Part shown: one piece after another, positions 41,210 through 51,755 of the stretch
Layout of the letters: every line of letters starts with the position of its first letter
How positions within the stretch are numbered: the first letter of the stretch is position 1
Source: Marinilabiliaceae bacterium
GTDB lineage: Bacteria > Bacteroidota > Bacteroidia > Bacteroidales > Marinilabiliaceae
NCBI GenBank assembly: GCA_021443545.1
Contig: JABUTU010000082.1
Coordinates: 1 to 64,000 of the forward strand
Length of the DNA stretch: 64,000 bases
Reading direction: 5' to 3'
Position numbers and translations under genes: made by a program
The notes under the pieces: model-generated
Seen by the model: the letters and a program-made list of their open reading frames with translations, nothing else
What the model was told of the DNA's origin: nothing
Database searches by the model: none

Positions 41210-41601
41210 ATTTTATGTTATTATGTGGTAAAAATTCTCTTCCCTTTATTACGAGATAATTTTATGTAAGTTGGGTTAATGAGAAGAATTTTTAACTTCT
41301 GATGTGATTTATTGTTGAGAGACTAATGGTTGGGCTATACATATTCATATTCGCACCGGCTCCATGTTTCATATTTGTTTTTATTTGTTGCAAATGATAA
41401 GGCAATAGCCGATTTGCAGTAATGTTATAATCAACTTTTTCTTGGAGTAGTAAAATTTAAGTTAGCTGAGTTACAGATTGTTGTGGTGTGGTAAGGTTGA
41501 TGTGTATCATGTTCAAAGATTATAGTTGCGTTGGGATGATGGGGGGGTGTATTGAAATATGTAAATTTGCCCAACTATTAACCGAACATAAAATTTTCAA
41601 A

Positions 41602-42993
41602 ATGAAATTCAGAATGTTACTCCCTTTGGCTGCGTTGTCGGCAATGGGAACACTTTATGCGCAAAAGCAGAATAATCCTATTGTTCAAACATGCTTTACA
41701 ACAGATCCGGCGCCAATGGTTTATGATGGACGAGTCTATCTCTATACAGGACATGATGAGGAGAATGCCGATTTCTTCTGGATGCAGGAGTGGCGTGTCT
41801 ACTCTTCGGCGGATATGGTAAACTGGACAGACCATGGGTCTCCATTGGCAATAGAATCGTTCGCATGGGGTGACGACAGGGCATGGGCTCCGCAGTGTAT
41901 TGAACGCGATGGTAAATTCTATTTTTATGTTCCGCTCCACTCAAAACTGACAAATGGTATGGCGATAGGAGTGGCAGTTGGTGACTCGCCGATTGGTCCA
42001 TTCAAGGATGCCTTAGGAAAACCCTTGTTTGATGATGGGTCGTGGGATAATATTGATCCGACAGTTATGATTGACGATGATGGACAGGCCTACATAGCAT
42101 GGGGAAATCCAACAATACACATAGCTAAGCTAAACCGTGATATGATATCTTTTGCCTCAGAACCGACACTGATAAAGCAGACAAAAGAGGGATTTGGAGC
42201 TCCATCTATGAGAGAACGAGATCGAGGAGTCAAGTATGAAGACTGCTACGTTGAGGGTCCTTGGTTGAGCAAACGAAATGGACGCTATCAGTTGATTTAT
42301 GCGGCAGGAGGCATACCAGAACATATATCCTATTCAACAGCCCCATCACTTGAAGGGCCCTGGACATACGGAGGAGTCATTATGCCCGTTGATACGACAA
42401 ATTCGTTCACTAATCATGCAGGCGTTGTCGACTTCAAAGGACACTCCTATTTCTTCTATCATACAGGCTGGTTGCCCAAAGGCGGGGGCTTTGCACGTTC
42501 TGTCTCAATTGAAGAGTTTAAGTATAACGCAGATGGTTCATTCCCAATGATTAAGCCGACAGCTAAAGGTGTTGAGCCAGCGTCGGCATTTGTTCCTGTG
42601 GGACGAATTGAATTTGAAACGATGGCGTATTCGAAGGGCGTGAAGACAGAAGAGAATTCGCAGACAGGAGTTTATTTGAGTGATGTGCATAATGGAGATT
42701 ACATACGTGTGGATGCAGTTGATTTTGCAATGTTGAATAGTGAGCCTAAGACAATTACCATTAATGCCGCTTCGGCACTCAGGGGAGGCAAGATAGAAGT
42801 TCGTGCAGGAGCATTGGACGGAGAGTTATTGTCGACAATTGAGATACCTACAACTGGAGGTTGGGAGATGTGGAAACAATTTTCTGCACCCTTTACAAAG
42901 CCCAAAGTGTTGAAGACGGATATCTATTTCGTTTTTACGGGTAGAAAAGGACCGAAGCTATTCAATCTGGATTTTTGGAAACTAAATGAGTAA
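41602..42993 (+). CDS. Glycoside hydrolase family 43 with C-terminal CBM6-like module
   Basis: Signal peptide MKFRMLLPLAALSAMGTLYAQ; TDPAPMVYDGRVYLYTGHDE, DPTVMIDDDGQAYIAWGN, EGPWLSKRNGRYQLIYAAGG. Confidence 0.9.
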   Translation: MKFRMLLPLAALSAMGTLYAQKQNNPIVQTCFTTDPAPMVYDGRVYLYTGHDEENADFFWMQEWRVYSSADMVNWTDHGSPLAIESFAWGDDRAWAPQCIERDGKFYFYVPLHSKLTNGMAIGVAVGDSPIGPFKDALGKPLFDDGSWDNIDPTVMIDDDGQAYIAWGNPTIHIAKLNRDMISFASEPTLIKQTKEGFGAPSMRERDRGVKYEDCYVEGPWLSKRNGRYQLIYAAGGIPEHISYSTAPSLEGPWTYGGVIMPVDTTNSFTNHAGVVDFKGHSYFFYHTGWLPKGGGFARSVSIEEFKYNADGSFPMIKPTAKGVEPASAFVPVGRIEFETMAYSKGVKTEENSQTGVYLSDVHNGDYIRVDAVDFAMLNSEPKTITINAASALRGGKIEVRAGALDGELLSTIEIPTTGGWEMWKQFSAPFTKPKVLKTDIYFVFTGRKGPKLFNLDFWKLNE

Positions 42994-43105
42994 CGGCATA
43001 GTTGGGTTGGCAGATTTTAACTGAGAGAGCATTCGTTTGGGGGTTTTCTTATGCTGATAGTATCAGAAAAATTGCCTAAGTTTGCAAGTGAAAACTCAAT
43101 AAAGA

Positions 43106-44224
43106 ATGAAATTAATAGTCAAGACGCTTCATGGCGTAGAAGAGCTTCTCGCTAATGAATTGGGAGAATTGGGGGCGGTTGCGATAGCTCCAGAACGTAG
43201 GGCAGTTGTTTGCGAGGCTGATATGCGTACACTCTATCGTATTTGTTTGGAGTCACGTTTTGCGTTGCGCGTATTGATAGAAGTAGTAAAGTGCAATCCG
43301 AAAAATGATAAGGAGTTGTATGCTGCTGTCCATTCGTTCCCATGGCATGAATATATCTCGCCTGACCACCTGTTGTATATAGATCATATTACATTCTCGT
43401 CGATATGGAATAACTCGAAGTTCCTTGCCATGAAGGCTAAGGATGCTATAGTGGATGAGATAAATGAAGTGTGTGGACGCCGTCCTTCGATAAGCTCAGA
43501 GAATTTTGATATATTGTTGAATATACATGCTTCGGACGAAGAGATATCTCTTGCTCTTGATGCCAGTCGCACTACTCTTAATCGTCGAGGATACCGGACA
43601 TCGCAACCGCAGCAGGCGACAAATGAAGTCTTGGCAGCGGCCTTAGTTGAGTTGTCAGGATGGACAGATGATATGCCATTGTACGACCCCATGTGTGGCG
43701 TTGGTACTATCTGTATAGAGGCGGCGATGAAGGCACGCCATATACCAGCCAACTACTACCGTAAGGAGCCATTTGGGTTTGCCCTATGGAAGAATTTTGA
43801 TGAAGCGTTGTGGCAAGAAGTGAGAGGAGAGGCTGAGAGCAAGATAACAAATCAGAGACTTACCATAATAGGATCGGATGTCAACAGCGAATTGCTTGAT
43901 ATCTATAAGTCATCTTCATTACTTATGAATCTGACGCCAGATGTTCGTTGCATAAAGCAGTCACTGAAAGAGGCAACACGACAGACTTCTGAGGGAGTGG
44001 TGATAACATGTCCGCCTGTGAATGACGACGAAGCCCCAAGGCAAGGAATAGAGGAGTATTACAAAGAGATAACCTACTATCTGTCGCATAATTTTCCTGA
44101 TCATGATGTTTGGGTTTTCTCTACTAATATGAAAGCGATGCGAGCCATCCCTTATAAGTCTGACAAGAGATTAAAGGTGTATAGTAATAATAACGAGGGC
44201 AACTTTAATCTTTATCCATTCTGA
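43106..44224 (+). CDS. THUMP-domain class I SAM-dependent RNA methyltransferase (RlmL N-terminal-like)
   Basis: THUMP N-terminus, LNRRGYRTSQPQQATNEVLAAALVELSGW, LYDPMCGVGTICIEAAM. Confidence 0.9.
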   Translation: MKLIVKTLHGVEELLANELGELGAVAIAPERRAVVCEADMRTLYRICLESRFALRVLIEVVKCNPKNDKELYAAVHSFPWHEYISPDHLLYIDHITFSSIWNNSKFLAMKAKDAIVDEINEVCGRRPSISSENFDILLNIHASDEEISLALDASRTTLNRRGYRTSQPQQATNEVLAAALVELSGWTDDMPLYDPMCGVGTICIEAAMKARHIPANYYRKEPFGFALWKNFDEALWQEVRGEAESKITNQRLTIIGSDVNSELLDIYKSSSLLMNLTPDVRCIKQSLKEATRQTSEGVVITCPPVNDDEAPRQGIEEYYKEITYYLSHNFPDHDVWVFSTNMKAMRAIPYKSDKRLKVYSNNNEGNFNLYPF

Positions 44225-44226
44225 AA

Positions 44227-45141
44227 ATGATGCTTGTAGGTCGCTATGCGCCATCGCCGACTGGGCTGATGCACTATGGCAATGCGATGGCGGCTTTAGC
44301 GTCGTGGCTTGATGTTCGAAGGGAGGGCGGAAGATGGTTGCTGAGAATAGAGGATCTTGACAGGGAGAGATGTCATCCTCAATATGTGGATAGCCTCATG
44401 GAGGATTTGAGATGGTTGGGTTTAGAGTGGGATAATCAGGGAAGTGAGGTTTTTCAGAGCGAACGAAGTGAACTATACAGGGATGCGTTAACGAAGCTTG
44501 ACAGACAAGGGTTGATATACCGATGTTTCTGTACACGGGCGCAGATGGCGTCAATATCATCAGCACCACAAGGAGAGCAGAGATATGGAGTGCAGCCAGT
44601 TGTCAATCCCTGTAGAACTCTTACAAAAGAGGAAGCCGAGAGAAGATTGTTGAGAGGAGAGAGGGCATCTTGTCGTCTTATATTACCAGACGAGCCAGAC
44701 TCATACTATGATTGCCGATATGGCCTTCAGAGTATAGGGTCGATGAGTAAGATGATACAAGGTGGGGATCCTATTTTACAGAGGAGTGATGGTATGTGGG
44801 CATACCAATTAGCAGTCTCAGTTGATGATATGGCAATGGGTGTCACATTAGTAACAAGAGGGATGGATCTTTTGGAGTCGGCGCATATTCAACGCTTTAT
44901 AATAGGGCGATTGGGGGGCGAGCCTCCTCGATATTCGCACATACCATTGTACATGGGAGCTGATGGGGTTAGATTGGCAAAACGAAATGGAGGTAACGAT
45001 AATCTCACTGTCTCGTATACAAGAAATGTGCGAGGTATCAAACCTGGAAACGTTCTGGCCCATTTGGCGGTCAAACTGGGTCTCTTGCCAGACACTGAGA
45101 CATATATAACACTAAATGAATTATTAGATACAACACTCTGA
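44227..45141 (+). CDS. gluQ: Glutamyl-Q tRNA(Asp) synthetase-like protein
   Basis: GRYAPSPTGLMHYGNAMAALASWL, RIEDLDRERC, YRCFCTR zinc-ligand region; ~304 aa without anticodon-binding domain. Confidence 0.85.
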   Translation: MMLVGRYAPSPTGLMHYGNAMAALASWLDVRREGGRWLLRIEDLDRERCHPQYVDSLMEDLRWLGLEWDNQGSEVFQSERSELYRDALTKLDRQGLIYRCFCTRAQMASISSAPQGEQRYGVQPVVNPCRTLTKEEAERRLLRGERASCRLILPDEPDSYYDCRYGLQSIGSMSKMIQGGDPILQRSDGMWAYQLAVSVDDMAMGVTLVTRGMDLLESAHIQRFIIGRLGGEPPRYSHIPLYMGADGVRLAKRNGGNDNLTVSYTRNVRGIKPGNVLAHLAVKLGLLPDTETYITLNELLDTTL

Positions 45142-45142
45142 T

Positions 45143-45967
45143 ATGGATAAAGAATATAAACTTATAGCCCTCGATCTCGACGGGACACTAACAGACGACG
45201 ACAAAAAGTTGCCAAAGCGTAACTATGAGGTGCTTATCCGGGCTCAGAAAGAGCATGGGATGCGAGTTGTTCTTGCCTCTGGACGACCAACATATGGTAT
45301 TCGCCTCTTAGCAGAACAATTAGGATTAGCACGTTATGGAGGGTTCATTATGGGCTATAACGGAGCGTTGTTGATTGACTGCGCATCAGAGCGTCGTATC
45401 GTTCAGGATGTGTTGCCACGTTCTGTTATGCCAGATTTGTGCAAGGCAGCAGAGGAGTATGGGCAGGCTCTTATCACCTATGACGAAGAGAATTGTACAA
45501 TACTTACGACAGTATTAGGTAATAAGTGGATAGAGCATGAGGCTTGGCTCAATAATAATATGCCATTGCTGAAGGTTGACGACATGTCGAGTGAGGCACC
45601 GGCGGAGCTTCCAAAATGTCTTATGGTAGGAGAACCTGACGATATTGTGGCTATAGAGCCCATCATGCAAAAGCGTTTTCCTGAATTGTCTATATACAGA
45701 AGTTCACCTTTCTTTTTGGAGATTGTTCCAAGAGGTGTTGATAAGGCCCGGACACTAAAGCGTCTTTGTCATTTTATGCATCGTACGCCAAGCGATAGTC
45801 TTATTGCTATGGGAGATGGTTTTAATGATATATCTATGGTCGAACTCGCCGGATTTGGAGTGGCAATGGAGAATGGATGTGCCGAGATAAAGGCAGTAGC
45901 CGATTTTATAGCCCCTTCAAATGTCGATTGTGGTGTTGCCGCAGCGTTGGAGAAATTGGGTATATAA
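45143..45967 (+). CDS. Cof-type HAD-IIB family hydrolase
   Basis: IALDLDGTLTDDDK, VLASGRPTYGI, AMGDGFNDISMVELAGFGVAMENG. Confidence 0.94.
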   Translation: MDKEYKLIALDLDGTLTDDDKKLPKRNYEVLIRAQKEHGMRVVLASGRPTYGIRLLAEQLGLARYGGFIMGYNGALLIDCASERRIVQDVLPRSVMPDLCKAAEEYGQALITYDEENCTILTTVLGNKWIEHEAWLNNNMPLLKVDDMSSEAPAELPKCLMVGEPDDIVAIEPIMQKRFPELSIYRSSPFFLEIVPRGVDKARTLKRLCHFMHRTPSDSLIAMGDGFNDISMVELAGFGVAMENGCAEIKAVADFIAPSNVDCGVAAALEKLGI

Positions 45968-45987
45968 GTTTTTTAAATTTTGCAGAA

Positions 45988-47325
45988 ATGAGAATCTTCA
46001 TTGCTGGTGCTGGTGCAGTTGGAACACACCTTGCCAAACTCTTTGTCGAGAGCGACCATGAGGTTGTACTGATGGATGAAGACGAGGAGAAACTCTCTGC
46101 AATAGATTCTCATCTTGATTTGCTCACAGTTAAGGGTTGCATGACATCGATTGAGGAGCTTCGCCATGCTGATGTTCAGCGAAGTGACCTCTTTATTGCT
46201 GTTCCGCCATACCCAGACATGAGTATTCTTGCAGCGATATTGGCTAAAAAATTAGGAGCAAATACGACGATAGCAAGAGTAAATAATTCGGAGTATCTCA
46301 CACCAGAGAATATTGAGTATTTCCATCAACTTGGTATTGATGAGTTGATATATCCTGAGCAATTGGGAGCGCATGAGGCTATCGAGAGTCTTAAGCGAGT
46401 CGGAGTGCGACAACTTTTTGAGAGTTCTGATGGAAAGGTTTTATTGGCTGTTATAAAGGTCAGAGACGGAGCCCCAATCGTAGGAATACCATTTGCACAA
46501 TTATCGCAAGAAAAGAGAAAAAGATACAACATAGTTGCTATATACAGAGGTTATGAGACGATTATCCCACATGGGGCAGACCAACTGTTGCATGGCGACA
46601 TAGTCTATTTTGTAACGACAGAGGACTCTCTCGAATTGTTATTGCAGGATGCAGGTAAGGGACACTATGATATTCAGAATATAATGATAGTCGGAGGGTC
46701 TCGTATCGGGCAGCTCATAGCAAAGCAGTTGGAAGAGTATTACAATGTAAAAATGATAGAACTGCGACGCGAGAAGTCAACACGCCTTGCGAATAAGCTG
46801 GAGAACACCCTTGTCATCAATGGAGATGGCAGAAATATGGAGTTGCTTAAGGATGAGGGAATACGTAAGATGCAGGCTTTTATTGCGGTGACAGACTCCC
46901 CAGAGGTTAATATTTTAGCATGTCAGTTAGCAAAGAAGATGGGGGTGCCCAAGACCGTAGCAGAGGTGGAGAATCTGGATTATATCCCATTGGCAGAAGA
47001 GATAGGTATAGGAACGCTGATTAATAAGAAACTTATAGCTGCAAGCTATATATATAGATATACCCTGCATGCGCATGTAGCATATGTCAAGTGTCTGACA
47101 AGTACCAAGGCAGAGATGCTGGAATTGGTGGCTCAGCCAGGATCCCGTATAACCAAAGCTCCTATTATGGATTTGTCATTGCCAAAGGAGATGAATGTGG
47201 GGGCTGTCGTAAGGGGTGAAGAGGTCTTTATTGCATCAGGACAGACACATGTGCAACCCTACGATAAAGTTGTTATATTTGTGATGCAGGAGTCTATACA
47301 CAAGGTTGAAAAACTTTTCGCATGA
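45988..47325 (+). CDS. trkA: Trk system potassium uptake protein TrkA
   Basis: MRIFIAGAGAVGTHLAK and second Rossmann domain IMIVGGSRIGQLIAKQLEE, two TrkA-C regions. Confidence 0.93.
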   Translation: MRIFIAGAGAVGTHLAKLFVESDHEVVLMDEDEEKLSAIDSHLDLLTVKGCMTSIEELRHADVQRSDLFIAVPPYPDMSILAAILAKKLGANTTIARVNNSEYLTPENIEYFHQLGIDELIYPEQLGAHEAIESLKRVGVRQLFESSDGKVLLAVIKVRDGAPIVGIPFAQLSQEKRKRYNIVAIYRGYETIIPHGADQLLHGDIVYFVTTEDSLELLLQDAGKGHYDIQNIMIVGGSRIGQLIAKQLEEYYNVKMIELRREKSTRLANKLENTLVINGDGRNMELLKDEGIRKMQAFIAVTDSPEVNILACQLAKKMGVPKTVAEVENLDYIPLAEEIGIGTLINKKLIAASYIYRYTLHAHVAYVKCLTSTKAEMLELVAQPGSRITKAPIMDLSLPKEMNVGAVVRGEEVFIASGQTHVQPYDKVVIFVMQESIHKVEKLFA

Positions 47326-48518
47326 TTAAGACAATCTCAGTTATATTACTTTGTATAGGTGTACCACTGTTCGTTATGTGGTTGGGGTATGTATCCCGTT
47401 TTTTTAGGAAGGTTGGAGGAATTATTCTGACCTATATCATAGGATGTACGCTTGCCCTGACAGGTGTGATGCCAAGTGATCCAGAGGTTAAGAAGTTGCT
47501 CTCGGATATAGCGACTGTTGCTATCCCATTAGCGATACCATTGATGCTCTTCTCAAGCGATATAAAAGCATGGCGTAAGTTGACACCAGATTTCTCGAAG
47601 TCATTTCTTTGTGGGGTAATCGGATGTATGCTATCTGTTGCGATAGGGTTTTACATATATGGTCAGAATGAGCCAGAAACCTTTTCGAAAGTGGGCGGAA
47701 TGTTGGTAGGTCTATATACGGGAGGTAATGCCAATTTTGCCAGTATCAAGCAGGCTTTAGGTTTGCCTGACACTACGTTTGTATTAGTCTCAGCATATGA
47801 TATTTTGGCCTCAGCCTTATATGTTTGTTTTGTTATTTTAGCTGGCAAGCGTGTTTTCGGTTTGTTCATGCGTGATTTCCCATACGAAAAGAATCCAAGT
47901 GTGAGCAATGAAAAAGGAGAAATCCAGTCAGTAGCCTCACATGATGAAGAGTTGTTCTATGGGATATTCAAGCGCAATAATATGCGAAATCTATTCCGGA
48001 CAATGTTCCTGACCTTTTTGATAATTGTCATATCTGGAGCCCTTGCATATTGGCTGACACAGTCTTTTGTTCCAAAAGATATGTTTTCAGCAATATTTAT
48101 ACTTGGGATATCCATTTTGTCTGTTGTTGCATCATTAAACAAGGAAGTCCGTGCGACACCAAGAACATTTGAAACGGGAACATTCTTTATTTTGGTTTTC
48201 AGCATGGCGGTATCAAGTCAGATGTCACCTGGTTCTCTTGATTCCTTAAGTGGAGATCTTTTCGCATTTACTATGTTTGTGACGGCAGGGTCCTTGCTTA
48301 TACATATACTCCTGAGTACTATGTTCAGAGTGGATGTTGATACAACACTGACGACCTCTATTTCATTGATATGTTCACCACCATTTGTTCCTGTTATTTC
48401 GGGAGTTCTCCACAACAGAGCCGTTGTGGGTCCAGGGATAGCAGTAGGATTGATAGGTTATGCTGTCGGTACCTATCTGGGGATTATTATGGCTTGGATT
48501 TTAACGGTTATGAGTTGA
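47322..48518 (+). CDS. DUF819 family membrane protein
   Basis: Multi-TM; GGTGNANFASIKQALG-like region (GLYTGGNANFASIKQALGLPD). Confidence 0.85.
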   Translation: MIKTISVILLCIGVPLFVMWLGYVSRFFRKVGGIILTYIIGCTLALTGVMPSDPEVKKLLSDIATVAIPLAIPLMLFSSDIKAWRKLTPDFSKSFLCGVIGCMLSVAIGFYIYGQNEPETFSKVGGMLVGLYTGGNANFASIKQALGLPDTTFVLVSAYDILASALYVCFVILAGKRVFGLFMRDFPYEKNPSVSNEKGEIQSVASHDEELFYGIFKRNNMRNLFRTMFLTFLIIVISGALAYWLTQSFVPKDMFSAIFILGISILSVVASLNKEVRATPRTFETGTFFILVFSMAVSSQMSPGSLDSLSGDLFAFTMFVTAGSLLIHILLSTMFRVDVDTTLTTSISLICSPPFVPVISGVLHNRAVVGPGIAVGLIGYAVGTYLGIIMAWILTVMS

Positions 48519-48521
48519 TAT

Positions 48522-49844
48522 ATGGGACTCATAGATAAGAGAGAAGGAGTTTTGGTTGCCATCAGTGGTGGAGCCGATAGCGTTGCGATGTTACATATGC
48601 TTTCGACGCATGGCTATTATTGTGTTGCTGCCCATTGCAATTTTCATCTTAGAGGGAGTGAGTCCGATTCGGATGAGGCCTTTGTTCGTCACTTTTGTGA
48701 GGAGTTGGGTGTACCTTTGCATGTGATACAATTCGACACGAAGAGATATGCAAAAGAGAAAAAACTTTCAATAGAGATGGCTGCAAGAGAACTGCGTTAT
48801 TCGTGGTTTGAAAAGTTGCTTGACCAATTGTCATTACCAGTAGTTGCAGTTGCTCACCATTCTGACGACTCGGTGGAGACGTTCATGCTGAATCTCGTCA
48901 GAGGAACTGGAATAAGAGGGTTAGGAGGTATAAAGTCTCGACAAGGACGAATAGTCAGACCTCTATTGCCATTCTCTCGACAGGATATAGAGTTGTATTG
49001 CAGAGCGCATAAACTCAAGTATTGTACAGACTCGACAAATGCGTCGGACGCTTATGTTCGCAATAAAATACGTCACAACATAATCCCGGTATTTAAGTCT
49101 ATCAACCCCTCGTTCCTTCATGCGATGAACAACAATATGTCACATCTGAGTCAGATATATAATATATTCACTGCTCAGGTCGAAGCATTCCGAAAGAAGG
49201 CAGTAGTAGAGATTGATGACCAAACACTTATCTCTATGCAGGAGTTGGAGAAGTTGCCTGAGCCAGAACCATATATATTTGAGTTGTTATCGCCATTGGG
49301 TTTTTCTTCTGATTCAATTCATAAGGTATCTCGAGCGATTTTAACGAAACATTGGGGGCGTCTGTGGTTCTCTTCTAACTATAGAGCGGTAGTAGATCGT
49401 TATAATCTTATAGTGCAGCCTCGATTGGAAGAACAGGGGACAGAAGTCTTTGATATTGAGGTGGGACAGGAAGAGATTTTTACTCCGATTCATCTGAAGT
49501 TGCGCTATAGGGATGTTGGAGCTGATTATGCCATTTCAAGAGATCCTATGGTTGCGCATTTCAATGCTGAAAAATTGGAATTTCCCCTGACTGTCCGTCA
49601 TTGGCGACAAGGCGATACGTTCCGTCCTTTAGGAATGAAGGGTTTTAAGAAGCTCTCAGATTTCTTTGTGGATAACAAATGGAGCCGTGTTGATAAGGAG
49701 TCGGTATGGGTATTAATCTCTGGAGGAGAGATAGCCTGGATTATTGGACACCGGATTGATGATCGTTTTAAGATGACAGACAAAGCAAAACAAGCAATAG
49801 AAATCAAATATACAATAACTAAATCTACTCAAGATGAACAGTAA
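48522..49844 (+). CDS. tilS: tRNA(Ile)-lysidine synthetase
   Basis: VAISGGADSVAMLHML PP-loop, HCNFHLRG, AHHSDDSVETFMLNLVRGTG. Confidence 0.95.
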   Translation: MGLIDKREGVLVAISGGADSVAMLHMLSTHGYYCVAAHCNFHLRGSESDSDEAFVRHFCEELGVPLHVIQFDTKRYAKEKKLSIEMAARELRYSWFEKLLDQLSLPVVAVAHHSDDSVETFMLNLVRGTGIRGLGGIKSRQGRIVRPLLPFSRQDIELYCRAHKLKYCTDSTNASDAYVRNKIRHNIIPVFKSINPSFLHAMNNNMSHLSQIYNIFTAQVEAFRKKAVVEIDDQTLISMQELEKLPEPEPYIFELLSPLGFSSDSIHKVSRAILTKHWGRLWFSSNYRAVVDRYNLIVQPRLEEQGTEVFDIEVGQEEIFTPIHLKLRYRDVGADYAISRDPMVAHFNAEKLEFPLTVRHWRQGDTFRPLGMKGFKKLSDFFVDNKWSRVDKESVWVLISGGEIAWIIGHRIDDRFKMTDKAKQAIEIKYTITKSTQDEQ

Positions 49845-50511
49845 GACGCGTAACAGCCTTATATCTCTCATTGGGGCAAAGGGAGAACTCAGGAGTATCA
49901 TTCAAAAGAATGCAAAAGCATGTTTTGATGAGTTGGAAGTTGTGTTGAATAATATTGTCTCAAACTACAACTCCAAGTTGAAAGACAGCAAGGCGCATTT
50001 GTCGGTTGAAAGACCATCAGAACGCATATACAAACTGATTGTAGATGATGATACATTGATTTTCTCGTTACAGTCTGGAGTGTGTGCTTTCGATAGGGAG
50101 CATGATGCATGGAAAACACAATATGTTGTTGAGAATAACGCTCGTGTTTATGTTGGAGTCATCAATGTATACGATTTCCTGACCGACACATTCAAGTATG
50201 AGCGAGAAGAGGATGCTGGTTATATGATAGCGCGTATTTTCGTTAATATGGATAATCACTTTTTCGTTGAGGGAAAGCGTCAAAGAGGAATGGGTGTAGC
50301 CAATTTTGGAACACTTGAGATGTCACGTGACAATATGTTGAAGATTGTAGAGACCGCAGTCAAATATGCAGTTGAGTTTGATGCACTGGTACCTCCGTAT
50401 GAGCAGGTTATGCTTTCAGACTATGCTCATATGTATCTTGAGATAGAGAAGAGTAAGACGTGTTCAAGTAAGCGTCTTGGGTTTCAGTTTAGGGCTGACG
50501 ATGTCAAATAG
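49834..50511 (+). CDS. Conserved hypothetical protein
   Basis: Uninterrupted 225-codon ORF overlapping tilS end and followed closely by pepT. Confidence 0.7.
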   Translation: MNSKTRNSLISLIGAKGELRSIIQKNAKACFDELEVVLNNIVSNYNSKLKDSKAHLSVERPSERIYKLIVDDDTLIFSLQSGVCAFDREHDAWKTQYVVENNARVYVGVINVYDFLTDTFKYEREEDAGYMIARIFVNMDNHFFVEGKRQRGMGVANFGTLEMSRDNMLKIVETAVKYAVEFDALVPPYEQVMLSDYAHMYLEIEKSKTCSSKRLGFQFRADDVK

Positions 50512-50524
50512 TTAAGAGTCAGTT

Positions 50525-51751
50525 ATGGATATAGTAGAAAGATTTCTCAGTTATGTCAGATATGACACGCAAAGTGATGAGACAACGTCGCTGACACCGT
50601 CTACCCCTTCACAGATGGTCTTTGCAAAAATGTTGGAAGCCGAATTGCTGGCCTTAGGGTTGGAGGATGTCTCTGTATCGGAGTATGGATATGTTACGGC
50701 TACATTGCCTGCAAATAACGGAAAAGATAAGCCTGTGGTAGGTTTCATAGCTCATATGGATACATCTCCTGATTTCTCAGGCAAGAATGTCAATCCCCGT
50801 ATTGTTAAGAGCTATGATGGTTCGGATATAATACTAAATGATGAACTGAATATAGTTATGAAGGTTGCAGATTTCGGGGAATTAAGGGATTATATAGGAC
50901 AAGATATTATAGTGACAGATGGTACAACGTTGCTTGGAGCCGATGATAAGGCGGGCGTAGCCTCAATCGTGGGAGCTATGCAATATTTGATTGAACATCC
51001 TGAGGTCCAACATGGAAAGATTCGTGTTTGTTTCACTCCTGACGAAGAGATTGGGGAGGGCGCAGATCATTTTGATGTTCAGGCATTCGGAGCTGATTTC
51101 GCCTATACAATGGACGGAGGTGCAGTTGGTGAACTTGAATACGAAACATTCAATGCGGCAGAGGCAACAGTTGTGTTTAACGGCCGGAATGTTCACCCAG
51201 GCTACGCCCAGCATAAGATGAAAAACTCGATGCGTATAGCATCATCATTTATAGCTATGTTGCCCCGTCATGAGACTCCCGAACATACATGTGACTATGA
51301 AGGATTCTATCATCTGACATCAGTAGAGGGAAATGTCGAGCGAACAGTGCTTCATTATATAATAAGGGATTTCAAGCGAGAGCGTTTCGAGGATAGAAAA
51401 ATTGAGATGCAGCATCTCGTAAATAAGATTAATGCCGAATATGGAGAGTGTACTGCAGAGATAGAGATGAGAGATCAGTACTATAATATGCGGGAGAAGA
51501 TTGAGCCAGTAATGCATATCGTTGATATCGCTAAGCAAGCAATGATAAATAAGGGCATAGAGCCACGGATTCAACCTGTAAGAGGAGGAACAGATGGTTC
51601 GAGACTATCGTTCATGGGATTGCCTACACCAAATATTTTTGCTGGTGGACTCAACTTTCATGGCAAGTATGAGTTTCTGCCTATTCCAAGCCTTAAAAAG
51701 GCTCAGGAGATAGTCGTTGAAATATCCAAATTAGTATCTGAAATCAATTAA
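50525..51751 (+). CDS. pepT: Peptidase T (tripeptide aminopeptidase)
   Basis: [76 protein letters not shown]. Confidence 0.96.
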   Translation: MDIVERFLSYVRYDTQSDETTSLTPSTPSQMVFAKMLEAELLALGLEDVSVSEYGYVTATLPANNGKDKPVVGFIAHMDTSPDFSGKNVNPRIVKSYDGSDIILNDELNIVMKVADFGELRDYIGQDIIVTDGTTLLGADDKAGVASIVGAMQYLIEHPEVQHGKIRVCFTPDEEIGEGADHFDVQAFGADFAYTMDGGAVGELEYETFNAAEATVVFNGRNVHPGYAQHKMKNSMRIASSFIAMLPRHETPEHTCDYEGFYHLTSVEGNVERTVLHYIIRDFKRERFEDRKIEMQHLVNKINAEYGECTAEIEMRDQYYNMREKIEPVMHIVDIAKQAMINKGIEPRIQPVRGGTDGSRLSFMGLPTPNIFAGGLNFHGKYEFLPIPSLKKAQEIVVEISKLVSEIN

Positions 51752-51755
51752 GGTA

